Source: Propionibacteriaceae bacterium (GTDB lineage Bacteria > Actinomycetota > Actinomycetes > Propionibacteriales > Propionibacteriaceae). Taken from it: DNA of 44,056 nt. The DNA lies in contig JAOPXN010000010.1 in NCBI GenBank assembly GCA_025965155.1, positions 1 through 44,056 of the forward strand, written 5' to 3'. Positions 26,007-35,227 of the stretch are shown in pieces (the stretch's first letter is position 1; each line of letters begins with the position of its first letter). The position numbers and the translations under genes were made by a program. The notes below the pieces were generated by a model. The model searched no databases, was not told the origin of the DNA, and saw nothing but the letters and a program-made list of their open reading frames with translations.

Positions 26007-26873
26007 TCACTGTGCCGCCCCTGCGGCAGCGAGCCGCTCGGCTCGCTCCACCACGTTGCTGAGCAGCATGGCGCGGGTCATCGGACCGACCCCACCGGGT
26101 ACCGGCGCCACCCAGCTGGCGACCGCGCGCACGTCGGGATGAAGATCACCGACCAGGCCGGCCTCGGTCCGGGTGATGCCGACGTCGACACAGACCGCCC
26201 CCGGCTTGATCATGTCGGCGGTGATCAAACCCGGCCGGCCGGCGGCGGCAATGACGATGTCGGCCGAGCGGGTGTGGGCGCCGATGTCCACCGTCCCGGT
26301 GTGGCACAGCGTCACCGTCGCGTTCTCGCTCTTCCGGGTCAGCAGCAGGCCCAGCGGCCGGCCGACCGTGGTGCCGCGGCCGACCACGCAGACCTCCGCT
26401 CCGTTCAGCTCGATGCCATGGCGCCGGAGCAGTTCGACAATCCCACGCGGGGTGCAGGGCAGCGGCCCGCGCTCCCCCAGCACCAGCCGGCCGAGGTTCG
26501 ACGGATGGAGGCCGTCGGCGTCCTTGTCTGGGTCGACCAGACCGAGTGCCCAGTTGTCGTCCAGCCCCGGCGGAAGTGGCAGCTGGACGATGTACCCGGT
26601 GCATGCCGGGTCGGCGTTCAGCTCGGCGATCCGAGCCTGCAGCTCCTGCGCCGTCGTGGTAGCCGGAAGCTCCACCTGGAGCGAGGCGATCCCTACCTGG
26701 GCGCAGTCCCGGTGCTTGCCCGCCACATAGGAGTGGCTGCCGGGATCGTCGCCGACCAGGACGGTGCCAAGCCCGGGGATGATTCCCTGAGTGGCGAGGG
26801 CGGCCACCCGTTCCTTGAGCTCGGCCTTGATCTTGGCCGCGGTCGCCTTGCCGTCGAGGATTTGTGCTGTCAT
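26007..26873 (-). CDS. folD: Methylenetetrahydrofolate dehydrogenase/cyclohydrolase
   Basis: A 288-residue bifunctional enzyme that interconverts methylene-, methenyl- and formyl-tetrahydrofolate in the cytoplasm and so supplies formyl groups to purN and purH. It has the catalytic Lys segment [25 protein letters not shown], and the NADP loop [16 protein letters not shown]. The length is normal. It lies 91 bases downstream of purH on the same strand. Confidence 0.97.
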   Translation of the reverse strand: MTAQILDGKATAAKIKAELKERVAALATQGIIPGLGTVLVGDDPGSHSYVAGKHRDCAQVGIASLQVELPATTTAQELQARIAELNADPACTGYIVQLPLPPGLDDNWALGLVDPDKDADGLHPSNLGRLVLGERGPLPCTPRGIVELLRRHGIELNGAEVCVVGRGTTVGRPLGLLLTRKSENATVTLCHTGTVDIGAHTRSADIVIAAAGRPGLITADMIKPGAVCVDVGITRTEAGLVGDLHPDVRAVASWVAPVPGGVGPMTRAMLLSNVVERAERLAAAGAAQ

Positions 26874-26964
26874 CGGATCTGCTCGCTTGTCTGCTCGTAC
26901 CGCCGACCTGTCCGGTCCCCTGCGAGTTGACGCTGCGGAGAATGACAGGCCGGCGGAGTGGTGG

Positions 26965-28560
26965 TCAGTGGAAGAAATGCCGCGCCCCGGTGAAGTACAT
27001 GGTCACACCGGCCGCCTGCGCTGCGGCGATCACTTCCGCGTCGCGTACCGATCCGCCGGGTTGGACGATGGCGGACACCCCGGCGTCGATCAGAACCTGT
27101 GGCCCGTCGGCGAACGGGAAGAAGGCGTCCGAGGCTGCTACCGAGCCACGGGCCCGGTCCCCGGCACGCTCGACCGCCAGCCGGCAGGAGTCGACCCGGT
27201 TGACCTGCCCCATCCCGACCCCGACCGAGGCACCGTCGCGGGCCAGCAGGATCGCGTTCGACTTCACCCCGCGTACCGCCGCCCAGGCGAACTCGAGATC
27301 GGCCAGCAGGTCGCCGTCCACCGGCTCGCCGGCGGCCAGCGTCCAGTTTGCCGCCTTGTCGTGGTCGGCGTTGGGGACGTCCACCGACTGCATCAGCATG
27401 CCGCCGTCGATGTTGCGGGTCTCCACACCTCCCGGCCGGTACTCCTCGACCACCAGGATCCGGATGTTCTTCTTGGCGCTGAGGATCTCGACCGCACCGT
27501 CCTCGTAGCCGGGAGCCAGGATCACCTCGGTGAACACCTCCGCGACCTGCTTGGCCATCTCGACGCTGACCGGCCGGTTGGCCGCGATCACGCCGCCGAA
27601 CGCCGAAACCGGGTCGCAAGCGTGGGCCTTCCGGTGCGCCTCCGCGACTTCTGCGCCGACCGCGACACCGCAGGGGTTGGCATGCTTGATGATGGCCACG
27701 GCCGGCTCGGCGAAGTCGCCCGCCGAGCGGCGCGCCGCGTCGGCGTCGACGTAGTTGTTGTAGGACAGGTCCTTGCCGTGCAGCTGCTCGGCGGTCGCCA
27801 GGCCACCCGGCAGGAAGCCGTTGGAGTACAGCGCGGCCCGCTGATGCGGATTCTCGCCGTACCGGAGCACCGCGCTCCGATCCCAGGTGCCGCCGACCCA
27901 GCGCGGGAAGCCGCTGCCATCACTGGTGTCGGTGACCACGTTGCCCATCCAGCTGGCCACGTGTACGTCGTAGGTGGCCGTGTGGATGTACGCGGCCGCA
28001 GCCAGCGCCTGCCGCTGGGCCAGGCTGAAGCCGCCGCCGGACAGCGCGGCCAGCAGGTCACCGTACTGGCTCGGGGAGGTGACCACCGCAACGTTGGCGT
28101 GGTTCTTCGCAGCGCCACGGACCATCGACGGGCCACCGATGTCGATCTGCTCGATGCACTCGTCCTGGCTGGCACCCGACATCACGGTCTCGGTGAAGGG
28201 GTACAGGTTGCTGATCAGCAGCTGGAACGGGGCGATGCCGAGCTCCTCCAGCTGGGCTCGGTGGCTCTCCTGCCGGACATCGGCCAACAGACCGGCGTGG
28301 ACCTTCGGGTGCAACGTCTTGACCCGGCCGTCCAGGCATTCCGGGAAGCCGGTGACCTGTTCGATCGGCGTCACCGGCAGCCCGGCGCCGGCGATGGTGG
28401 CCGCGGTCGATCCGGTGGACACGATCTCGACGCCGGAGTCGACCAGCGCCTGGGCGATCTCCACCAGGTTGGTCTTGTCGTACACCGAGATGAGGGCGCG
28501 CCGGATCTCCCGTCGGTCCTCCTCCGGCTCCGGAGTCTGCGCAGCAGCTGTTTCGGTCAT
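26965..28560 (-). CDS. purH: Bifunctional AICAR formyltransferase/IMP cyclohydrolase
   Basis: A 531-residue enzyme for the last two steps of IMP synthesis. The N-terminal IMP cyclohydrolase domain (about 20-150) contains [19 protein letters not shown] and [13 protein letters not shown]. The AICAR transformylase part contains the catalytic Lys-His in [10 protein letters not shown] and ends in [10 protein letters not shown]. The start is ATG 28560 overlapping the purN stop as ATGA, with AAAGG about 10 bases upstream. The open frame continues upstream through purN, but that part is shadow sequence. Confidence 0.97.
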   Translation of the reverse strand: MTETAAAQTPEPEEDRREIRRALISVYDKTNLVEIAQALVDSGVEIVSTGSTAATIAGAGLPVTPIEQVTGFPECLDGRVKTLHPKVHAGLLADVRQESHRAQLEELGIAPFQLLISNLYPFTETVMSGASQDECIEQIDIGGPSMVRGAAKNHANVAVVTSPSQYGDLLAALSGGGFSLAQRQALAAAAYIHTATYDVHVASWMGNVVTDTSDGSGFPRWVGGTWDRSAVLRYGENPHQRAALYSNGFLPGGLATAEQLHGKDLSYNNYVDADAARRSAGDFAEPAVAIIKHANPCGVAVGAEVAEAHRKAHACDPVSAFGGVIAANRPVSVEMAKQVAEVFTEVILAPGYEDGAVEILSAKKNIRILVVEEYRPGGVETRNIDGGMLMQSVDVPNADHDKAANWTLAAGEPVDGDLLADLEFAWAAVRGVKSNAILLARDGASVGVGMGQVNRVDSCRLAVERAGDRARGSVAASDAFFPFADGPQVLIDAGVSAIVQPGGSVRDAEVIAAAQAAGVTMYFTGARHFFH

Positions 28561-29183
28561 TCCCAGTGGACCTTTCTCTCGATCACATGCCAACGACGGT
28601 TGGCGAGCTGTCGGGTGGTGGAGACGAGCAGGTCCCGTTCGGCCACCTTGATCCGCTCGTGCAGCGTCTCCACGGTGTCGTCGTCTGCCACGTCCACCGC
28701 GGACTGGGACAAGACCACGCCTGAGTCGACTCCCTCGTCGACGAGAAATACGGTGGCACCGGTGATCTTCACGCCGTAGGCGAGTGCATCTCTCGGGCCG
28801 TGCATGCCGGGAAACGACGGCAGCAGAGCGGGATGGGTGTTGATCACCCGGCCGCCGAAGGCGGAAAGGAAGTCGGTTCCCAGCAGCTTCATGAAACCGG
28901 CGCTGACCACGAGGTCCGGCCGAAACTGCGACACCAGGCCGGTCAGCTCCCGGTCCCAGGCGGCACGGTCCGCACCCTTGGCCAGTGGGTGCACGAACGT
29001 GGGGATGCCAGCCCGTTCGGCTCGCTCCAGGCCCGCAATCCCTTCCCGATCGGCGCCGACCGCTACCACCTGCGCGCCGTACTCCGGATCGGCGCAGGCG
29101 TCGATCAGGGCCTGCAGCAGACTGCCGGTACCTGACACGAGCACGACCAGTCGGCATGGCGCAGAGTCAGGCACGGGGTTCAC
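28557..29183 (-). CDS. purN: Phosphoribosylglycinamide formyltransferase
   Basis: A 208-residue GAR transformylase that adds a formyl group from 10-formyl-THF in purine synthesis. It has the N-terminal [15 protein letters not shown], the catalytic [13 protein letters not shown] and the Asp in [10 protein letters not shown]. The start is uncertain by a few codons: a GTG at 29183 or the GTG three codons later, which is better spaced from TAGGG. It is coupled to purH by a 4-base overlap. Confidence 0.96.
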   Translation of the reverse strand: MNPVPDSAPCRLVVLVSGTGSLLQALIDACADPEYGAQVVAVGADREGIAGLERAERAGIPTFVHPLAKGADRAAWDRELTGLVSQFRPDLVVSAGFMKLLGTDFLSAFGGRVINTHPALLPSFPGMHGPRDALAYGVKITGATVFLVDEGVDSGVVLSQSAVDVADDDTVETLHERIKVAERDLLVSTTRQLANRRWHVIERKVHWE

Positions 29184-29242
29184 CCTACTCAGCCATGGCG
29201 GCGGGAGGTGAACCGGCGTTCCGGTCCGGTCGGTGACGCAGC

Positions 29243-30517
29243 TCAGCTCGTCGGCTTGCGGAGCAGACCGAACACCAGACCGACGATCAAGCCGGACAGA
29301 CCCATCGTGGTGGCAGCCATCGTGGCCAGCGAGGCCAGCGGCGGACCCACGTCAGCGAGCCGCAGCATCCCCAGGTCGCCACCGCTGGCCGCACCCAGCC
29401 CGACGAACAGCAGACCTGCCACCATCCCGGCCAGGCCGCCGACCAGGCTCGTCTCGTCGAACCGCGCCGCCGGTCGTGCGCGCATCACGCACCAGGCGGC
29501 GGCCGCGCCCGCCAGAATGCCCACGCCCAGCCACGCCAGCTGAGCGAGGTCCCCTGGCCCCTCGGCCGGAAGTGCGCCGAAGACCGGGAGGCCGGGCAGC
29601 AGACCGAGCTGGGTCTCGGTGGGACTGACCGCCGTGCCGGGGCCGAGCGAGAACCCGGAGCCGAGCGTGTACGACGACGCCCAGATGATCAGGTTGGGGG
29701 CGAACGCCAGCTGCGCCACCAGCAGGGCGATGCCCCCGGCAACTCCGGCGTCCAAGGCCCGGGTCAGCTGCTCGACCCTCTCCAGGTGGGCCACCAGCGC
29801 GGTGGCCAGCGCCGCCGCGCCGCCGGCGACCATCACCAGCGAGGCGGCCAGTACGGCGCGTGGCACCGCGCGGGACCAGAGCGGCCACGCTCGGGTCGGG
29901 TCGTAGTCGAGAGCACGGCAACATCCCCAGGCACTTGCCACGGCTGCCGTGACGGCGGCAATGACACCGCCACGCACGGCATGCTCAGGCTGACCGACCA
30001 GCAGCGCCACCACCACTACCAGCAGCAGGTAGGTCGCACTGGTGATCGCCACCACACGCCCGATGGCGGCCCCTCGGGCGCGTCCAGCGCCCCCGGTGAG
30101 ATCGGTGCCGCGGGTCTGCCGGACGGCGAAGCCGGCAAAGCGGGACAGCATCACCGCGAACACCGCGGTGGCCCCCCACGGGACCAGGGTCAGCTCGGTC
30201 GCGCCGAGGCGGCCACCCGCACCGTTGGCGAGTAGCCAGAACTGAGTACCCACGCCAATGGCCCCGGCCAACGACCCGGGATCGGCCGCGAGCCAGCCGA
30301 CCACGGCCAGACCCGCCATCAGCACCCAGCCGAAGAAGGCACTGGCGACGGCGCCGACCAGGGCGGCAACGGGCCAGCCGACCACGAGAGCGGCGGCCGC
30401 CTCAGCGGTCGGCTTCGGGTTACCCAGGTTTGGGACCGTTGCCTCAAGCCGGATCCCTGATCGCCCTCGGCGTCTCGATTCCGGATCCGTACGACGGGAC
30501 GTGAGCAGGGAGGCCAT
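29243..30517 (-). CDS. DUF6350 multi-pass membrane protein
   Basis: A 424-residue integral membrane protein with about ten hydrophobic helices. Family and place (between sucCD and purN) match the actinobacterial DUF6350 group, whose function is not established. The start is ATG 30517 with GGTGG nearby. The frame stays open upstream to 30655, but that would overlap the divergent gene, so the short form is preferred. It lies 59 bases upstream of purN on the same strand and may be cotranscribed. Confidence 0.8.
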   Translation of the reverse strand: MASLLTSRRTDPESRRRGRSGIRLEATVPNLGNPKPTAEAAAALVVGWPVAALVGAVASAFFGWVLMAGLAVVGWLAADPGSLAGAIGVGTQFWLLANGAGGRLGATELTLVPWGATAVFAVMLSRFAGFAVRQTRGTDLTGGAGRARGAAIGRVVAITSATYLLLVVVVALLVGQPEHAVRGGVIAAVTAAVASAWGCCRALDYDPTRAWPLWSRAVPRAVLAASLVMVAGGAAALATALVAHLERVEQLTRALDAGVAGGIALLVAQLAFAPNLIIWASSYTLGSGFSLGPGTAVSPTETQLGLLPGLPVFGALPAEGPGDLAQLAWLGVGILAGAAAAWCVMRARPAARFDETSLVGGLAGMVAGLLFVGLGAASGGDLGMLRLADVGPPLASLATMAATTMGLSGLIVGLVFGLLRKPTS

Positions 30518-30644
30518 GATCCACCATGCTGAACCAGCCGCTTGCCCAAAATCGTCGGGACACGCCAGCAGCAGGTAAAGTTTGCGTGATTGTGCCGGGA
30601 GCGATTCTGCATTCCGGCGCCGCGATACCTGAGGAGCACGCAGC

Positions 30645-32288
30645 ATGGTCGGCAAGGAGTCCGAGAGCTATCGGCCCCGACGCGCCCAACCGAACGACCC
30701 CGGAACTACCGATCCCACGCAGCAGAGCGAGGACAGCAAGCCGCTGTTCCGCGACGACCAGCCCACTGAGGGCCGCGGCTCGCAGAGTCTCGGATCGGCT
30801 GATACGCACCGGTTGGCTGATGTCGGGGAGCATGCGGAAGCTCAACCGGCGTCCGGTCCGGGAACCAGCGCCAGCCGGGCCGAGGACGACGACGCGACCA
30901 CCATCTTGCCCAAGACCCAACGGCGAACCGCCGAGCCGGGCTCGATCGACGACCGGCCGACCGGTAACCGCACCCGGACCGCCCTCCTGGTCGGTGCCGT
31001 CGCGGCCGTGGTGGTGCTGGGGCTGGCCATCGGCTACTCGATCTTCTCGCTGAGCAGCCCCAAGGCCGCCGACCCCGGGACGAACGAGTCGCCGTCGGGG
31101 AGCATTTCGGCCTCGGGCAGCACCTCTCCCTCGGTCGAGGCCAGCGTGCTGCTCACCGACGACTCCATGCTCAACGCCAAGGAGGCCAAGGCGGTGAGCG
31201 ACAAGCGCACCTGGAAGGTGGCGCTGACCCAGAAGGGCCTCGACGCCAACTCTCCGCAGCCCGCCTGCCTGGGCGGCGATCCGGCCGAGGGGCAGCCCAC
31301 TCCTCAGCAGACGGTGCTGCGGCTGCTCAGCAGCTCGGGCAAGGACGGACCCGGCATCCTTCACCAGGCTGACGCCTACAACACTGAGGAGGAGGCGGCA
31401 CAGGCGTTCGCGCTCACCTCCAAGGCGCTGGGTGGGTGCACCATGGCGGCCACCTACATCGACTCGGGCCAGGTCGTCTCCGGAGTGGGTGACCAGTCCC
31501 TCGGCCTGGTGCTCCAGGTCCAAGACGCCGCTGCTCCCGAGTTCCGCAGCGTCATCCTGAGCCGAACCGGCCGGATCGTGAACGTGGTGGACGTCGCGCA
31601 GAAGAACAAGGTTGTGTCTCAGCGTGGCGTGATGGCAGCTCTGGCCGCCGTCACGAACGTCCAGTGCACGACCTCCGGCGGCAAGTGTGCCGAGAACCCA
31701 GACTTCCGTGACGGGCCCCCTCCGGTGGGCGGCGACCAGCCCGGGTTCCTGGCCACCGGCGACCTGCCCCCGGTAGGCGAGCCGGCCGCTACGTGGGTCG
31801 GTGACGCCCCGAGCCAGCCGAACCCGGACTTCACCGGAAGCGGGTGCGAGACAACCCGGTTCCACCGGGTCAAGGCGAAGTCAGCCAGCGCCCGGACCTA
31901 TCTGCTGGACGGCACCGGCGGCGTGTTCGGTCTGGACGAGATCGTGCTCACCCTGGACAGCAGCAAGGCGGCCAAGTCACTCGCCAGCGACCTGTTGGCC
32001 GACATGAACAGCTGCAAGGCTCGAAAGCTGACGGCGACTGTGACCAAGCCGAAGCAGGTCACCGGGAACGCCGCCAAGCGGGCCAAGATCACCGGCTGGA
32101 CGACGACGGTGACCCAGTCAACGAGCGCGACAGCCAAAAGTACGTACCGCGTCGGCGTGAGCACGGTCGGCCCGAAGCTGACCTACGTCTTCCTCTCCGC
32201 GGACGTCGACAAGAAGCTGGACGTGACCGACAAGGAATGGGACCGGGTGACCATCCGCGCAGCGCAACGGGCCAGCCAAGTCAACTAA
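30645..32288 (+). CDS. Single-pass membrane protein with large extracellular sensor-like region
   Basis: A 547-residue protein with a hydrophilic cytoplasmic N-terminus (1-111), one membrane helix (about 112-136), a Ser/Gly-rich linker and an extracellular region of about 380 residues. That region seems to be two related alpha/beta units with Cys residues (including GGCTMAATYIDSG and the CKARKLTATV segment), resembling the PknH-type extracellular sensor domain. Just before the helix lies DDDATTILPK, an acidic Thr-Thr motif like known Ser/Thr-kinase or FHA-recognised sites. The ATG follows GAGGAGCACGCAGC, a clear ribosome site. TAAAGT at 30576-30581 is a possible -10. Function unknown; the sensor role is inferred. 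Confidence 0.75.
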   Translation: MVGKESESYRPRRAQPNDPGTTDPTQQSEDSKPLFRDDQPTEGRGSQSLGSADTHRLADVGEHAEAQPASGPGTSASRAEDDDATTILPKTQRRTAEPGSIDDRPTGNRTRTALLVGAVAAVVVLGLAIGYSIFSLSSPKAADPGTNESPSGSISASGSTSPSVEASVLLTDDSMLNAKEAKAVSDKRTWKVALTQKGLDANSPQPACLGGDPAEGQPTPQQTVLRLLSSSGKDGPGILHQADAYNTEEEAAQAFALTSKALGGCTMAATYIDSGQVVSGVGDQSLGLVLQVQDAAAPEFRSVILSRTGRIVNVVDVAQKNKVVSQRGVMAALAAVTNVQCTTSGGKCAENPDFRDGPPPVGGDQPGFLATGDLPPVGEPAATWVGDAPSQPNPDFTGSGCETTRFHRVKAKSASARTYLLDGTGGVFGLDEIVLTLDSSKAAKSLASDLLADMNSCKARKLTATVTKPKQVTGNAAKRAKITGWTTTVTQSTSATAKSTYRVGVSTVGPKLTYVFLSADVDKKLDVTDKEWDRVTIRAAQRASQVN

Positions 32289-32289
32289 A

Positions 32290-32335
32290 CCCCCCAAACC
32301 GCCCCCCGCCCCCGCCCCCCGCCCCCCCACCGCCC
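32290..32335. repeat. C-rich tract; perfect G-quadruplex motif on the minus strand
   Basis: A run of C5-C7 blocks separated by single Gs lies just after the stop of the sensor-like gene. On the minus strand it reads as four consecutive G5-G7 blocks with one-base loops, a strong G-quadruplex pattern, with an i-motif pattern on the plus strand. Confidence 0.75.
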
Positions 32336-32346
32336 TCACGGGTGTG

Positions 32347-32409
32347 CTGAGCCCTTTGCTACCTTCCTGAGCCCGCTGCATCGGGCTCAGGAGACGGCAA
32401 AGGGCTCAG
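32347..32409. repeat. Nested double inverted repeat between convergent genes
   Basis: The outer arms CTGAGCCCTTTGC (32347-32359) and GCAAAGGGCTCAG (32397-32409) are a perfect 13-bp match. Inside them CCTGAGCCCG (32366-32375) and CGGGCTCAGG (32382-32391) form a second perfect 10-bp stem. Inner and outer arms share the core TGAGCCC, so alternative pairings are possible. Confidence 0.85.
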
Positions 32410-32434
32410 GAGTGGGCTACTGATAGGCGCGAGA

Positions 32435-32466
32435 AAAGGCGCGCTCCCGGGTGGGGGCGCGCCTTT
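32435..32466. terminator. Bidirectional terminator before sucD stop
   Basis: AAAGGCGCGC (32435-32444) pairs perfectly with GCGCGCCTTT (32457-32466). A and T runs flank both sides, so it can act for either strand, most likely for sucCD, whose stop is 12 bases away. Confidence 0.8.
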
Positions 32467-32478
32467 GTCGCGGGTTGG

Positions 32479-33396
32479 TCAGGCGTTCAGGTCCTGCATA
32501 ATCTCGCGCATCAGGTCCGCGGTCTCGCTCGGTGTCTTTCCGACCTTGACCCCAGCTGCCTCGAGGGCTTCCTTCTTGGCGCTGGCCGTACCGGACGAGC
32601 CGGACACGATGGCGCCGGCGTGACCCATGGTTTTGCCCTCGGGTGCGGTGAAGCCGGCGACGTAGCCGACGACCGGCTTGGTCACGTTGGCTGCGATGTA
32701 CTCGGCCGCCCGCTCCTCCGCGTCGCCGCCGATCTCACCGATCATCACAATGGCATCGGTGTCGGGATCGTCCTGGAACGCCTGCAGGGCGTCGATGTGG
32801 GTGGTCCCGATGATCGGATCGCCACCGATCCCCACCGCGGAGGAGAACCCGAAGTCCCGCAGCTCGTACATCATCTGGTAGGTCAGGGTGCCCGACTTCG
32901 ACACCAGACCGATCCGTCCTGCCTTGGTGATGTCGGCGGGGATGATTCCCGCGTTGGACTGTCCTGGTGAGATCAGGCCCGGGCAGTTCGGACCGATCAG
33001 CCGGGTCGAGGAGTTCTGCGACAGCGCGAAGAACTCCGCCGTGTCCTTGACCGGCACGCCCTCGGTGATGACGACGGCGAGGCCGATCTTCGCGTCGATA
33101 GCTTCAACCACGGCGGCCTTGGTGAACTTGGCCGGGACGAAGATCACCGTGACGTCGGCACCCGTGGCCTCGATCGCCTCGCCGACGGAGTTGAAGACCG
33201 GCACCGCAACGGTTCCGGCCTGGGAGTCGGCGCCCTCGGCGGGTTCGAACTCAACCGACTGCCCGCCCTTGCCGGGCGTCACCCCGCCGACGATGTTGGT
33301 GCCCGAGTTCAGCATCCGCTGGGTGTGCTTGCGGCCCTCGGAGCCCGTCATGCCCTGGACGATGACCTTGGATTCAGAGTTGAGAAAGATTGCCAT
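32479..33396 (-). CDS. sucD: Succinate-CoA ligase, alpha subunit
   Basis: A 305-residue subunit that binds CoA and carries the phosphohistidine, His259 in [11 protein letters not shown]. The N-terminal CoA-binding Rossmann domain includes [11 protein letters not shown] and GGVTPGKGG. With SucC it forms succinyl-CoA synthetase, which makes ATP or GTP from succinyl-CoA. AGGAG lies just before the ATG and overlaps the sucC stop region; the gap to sucC is 11 bases. Confidence 0.97.
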   Translation of the reverse strand: MAIFLNSESKVIVQGMTGSEGRKHTQRMLNSGTNIVGGVTPGKGGQSVEFEPAEGADSQAGTVAVPVFNSVGEAIEATGADVTVIFVPAKFTKAAVVEAIDAKIGLAVVITEGVPVKDTAEFFALSQNSSTRLIGPNCPGLISPGQSNAGIIPADITKAGRIGLVSKSGTLTYQMMYELRDFGFSSAVGIGGDPIIGTTHIDALQAFQDDPDTDAIVMIGEIGGDAEERAAEYIAANVTKPVVGYVAGFTAPEGKTMGHAGAIVSGSSGTASAKKEALEAAGVKVGKTPSETADLMREIMQDLNA

Positions 33397-33407
33397 GGTG
33401 TCGCTCC

Positions 33408-34613
33408 TCAGTTCCCGCGGGCGGAGCCCGCAGCAGCGTCTTGTGCCAGCTCGGCAGCCCGCTGGGCTGCACCGTCCATCGTGTCCACCTGCTCGAGGCC
33501 GGCCAGGTTGGCGTCGGTCAGGATCGCCCGGCCCTCCTCGGCGTTGTTGCCGTCGAGGCGTACGACGAGCGGTCGGTCGACGTGCTCATCACGACTGGCG
33601 AGCAGCTCGAAGGCCTGGACGATGCCGTTGGCGACCTCGTCGCAGGCGGTGATGCCGCCGAAGACGTTCACGAAGACGCTTTTCACCTGCGCGTCGCTGA
33701 GGATGATCTCAAGACCGTTGGCCATCACCTCCGCACTGGCGCCGCCGCCGATGTCGAGGAAGTTGGCGGGCCTGGGCTGGCCGGGGAACTGCTCGCCGGC
33801 GTACGCCACCACGTCCAGGGTGCTCATCACCAGACCTGCGCCGTTACCGATGATCCCGACCGAGCCATCGAGCTTGACGTAGTTGAGGCCCTTCTCCTTG
33901 GCGGCGTTCTCGAGCGGGTCGGTGGCAGAGTTGTCCACCAGTGCCTCGTGCTCGGGATGCCGGAAGTCGGCGTTCTCGTCCAGGCTGACCTTGCCGTCCA
34001 GGGCCAGGATCGACCCGTCGCGGGTCTTCACCAGCGGGTTGACCTCGACCAGCGTGGCGTCCTCGGCCTGGTACAGCTTGCCGAGCAGCTGCAGCACACG
34101 GGCGATCTCCGGCCGGTCGGCTTCGTCGAAGCCGGCTGCGGCGACGATCTCGTCGGCCTTGGCCTGGTCGATCCCGACCAGCGGGTCCACCGGGATGCGC
34201 GCAAGCGCCTCCGGCCGCTCCACCGCCAGCTGCTCGATGTCCATGCCGCCCTCTTTGCTGCACATCGCCAGATAGGTACGGTTTGCGCGGTCCAACAACA
34301 AGGAGAAGTAGTACTCCTCGGCAATGTCGGCGCCTTCGGTGACCATCACCGTCTTCACGACGTGGCCCTTGATGTCCAGTCCGAGGATCTCCTCGGCGCG
34401 CTGAGCTGCCTCCTCAGGGCTACGGGCGATCTTCACGCCGCCTGCCTTGCCGCGGCCGCCGGTCTTCACCTGGGCCTTCACTACCACGACTGAGCTACCG
34501 AGTTCGGCAGCAGCGGCCTTGGCCTCGTCCGGAGTGGTGGCGGTGATGCCCTTCAGCACGGGAACCCCGTACTTCTCAAAGGTGTCTCGCGCCTGGTACT
34601 CGTACAGATCCAC
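33408..34613 (-). CDS. sucC: Succinate-CoA ligase, beta subunit
   Basis: A 401-residue ATP-grasp subunit starting [18 protein letters not shown], with the nucleotide-binding [38 protein letters not shown] and the interface motif [18 protein letters not shown]. The start is GTG at 34613, with GAGG about 11 bases upstream. It is the first gene of sucCD. A gap of 152 bases separates it from the B12-binding gene; no further gene was seen there. Confidence 0.97.
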   Translation of the reverse strand: MDLYEYQARDTFEKYGVPVLKGITATTPDEAKAAAAELGSSVVVVKAQVKTGGRGKAGGVKIARSPEEAAQRAEEILGLDIKGHVVKTVMVTEGADIAEEYYFSLLLDRANRTYLAMCSKEGGMDIEQLAVERPEALARIPVDPLVGIDQAKADEIVAAAGFDEADRPEIARVLQLLGKLYQAEDATLVEVNPLVKTRDGSILALDGKVSLDENADFRHPEHEALVDNSATDPLENAAKEKGLNYVKLDGSVGIIGNGAGLVMSTLDVVAYAGEQFPGQPRPANFLDIGGGASAEVMANGLEIILSDAQVKSVFVNVFGGITACDEVANGIVQAFELLASRDEHVDRPLVVRLDGNNAEEGRAILTDANLAGLEQVDTMDGAAQRAAELAQDAAAGSARGN

Positions 34614-34765
34614 GACGGTTCATCCTCGCTCTCGGTTGCTACGCCATCCGGGCAGCACGACGCACCCGGGCGGAGTCGACCACGTTCAGTGGCCGAAGAT
34701 GAGCCTAGTGGTCTGGTCCCGTCGACGGCCGGGTGGTCACCAGATTGCTCATCCAGTGGGGCGGG

Positions 34766-35194
34766 TCACAGCCCGTCGGCACGCCGCACATTCGCTCGTA
34801 CCCACGCGACAATGTCGGCCATCGTCGCGCCCGGCGTGAACACCTGGGCCACCCCGGCGTCGGCCAGCGGGGCCCGGTCCGCCTCGGGAATGATCCCGCC
34901 ACCGAACACCACGATGTCCTCAGCACCGGCCTTCCTCAACAGCTCGACCACCCGGCTGAACAAGGTCATGTGGGCACCCGAAAGCACCGAGAGGCCGATC
35001 GCGTCGGCGTCCTCAGCCAACGCGGTCTGCACGATCTGCTCCGGACTTTGGTGCAGGCCGGTGTAGATGACCTCCATGCCGGCGTCGCGCAGAGCCCGCG
35101 CCACGACCTTCGCACCGCGGTCGTGACCGTCCAGGCCCGGTTTGGCGACCACGACACGAAGTGGGGGGCCTGCGGCAGCGGCATCCGATTGCAC
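34766..35194 (-). CDS. Stand-alone cobalamin (B12)-binding domain protein, methylmalonyl-CoA-mutase-like
   Basis: A 142-residue protein that consists only of a B12-binding Rossmann-like domain. PGLDGHDRG holds the cobalt-ligand His24 of the D-x-H-x-x-G motif, and GLSVLSGAH and VFGGGIIP are the other nucleotide-tail contacts. It matches the C-terminal domain of methylmalonyl-CoA mutase, but no mutase catalytic subunit is next to it. It could be the small subunit of a split mutase encoded elsewhere, whose product, succinyl-CoA, would feed SucCD. The GTG at 35194 follows TACAGT by 7 bases, so the message is probably leaderless. The frame extends far upstream, antisense to the lipase gene, and that extension is rejected. 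Confidence 0.88.
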   Translation of the reverse strand: MQSDAAAAGPPLRVVVAKPGLDGHDRGAKVVARALRDAGMEVIYTGLHQSPEQIVQTALAEDADAIGLSVLSGAHMTLFSRVVELLRKAGAEDIVVFGGGIIPEADRAPLADAGVAQVFTPGATMADIVAWVRANVRRADGL

Positions 35195-35201
35195 AGTCCG
35201 C

Positions 35202-35207
35202 ACTGTA
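35202..35207 (-). promoter_or_regulatory. -10 element of a leaderless promoter for the B12-binding gene
   Basis: On the minus strand TACAGT fits TANNNT and ends 7 bases before the GTG at 35194, the spacing expected when transcription starts at the start codon. No Shine-Dalgarno sequence is present. A -35 would fall over the start of the divergent lipase gene; no good -35 match is seen. Confidence 0.65.
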
Positions 35208-35215
35208 CTGCGGAG

Positions 35216-35221
35216 TAACCT
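35216..35221 (+). promoter_or_regulatory. -10 element of a leaderless promoter for the lipase gene
   Basis: TAACCT fits TANNNT and is followed by 6 bases and the GTG at 35228, the classic leaderless layout. It is only 8 bases from the opposing -10 of the B12-binding gene, so the two polymerase sites must overlap. Confidence 0.65.
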
Positions 35222-35227
35222 AGGTGC

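Noticed and set aside
26791-28779. A 662-codon open frame on the plus strand
   Set aside because: It is antisense to purH and folD, both certain genes, and shows no domain.
26965-29157. An extended purH frame of 730 codons
   Set aside because: The extra upstream part lies in another frame of purN. The coupled ATG at 28560 gives the normal purH length and N-terminus.
30517-30655. Upstream extension of the DUF6350 frame
   Set aside because: It would overlap the start and ribosome site of the divergent gene and adds no hydrophobic or conserved sequence.
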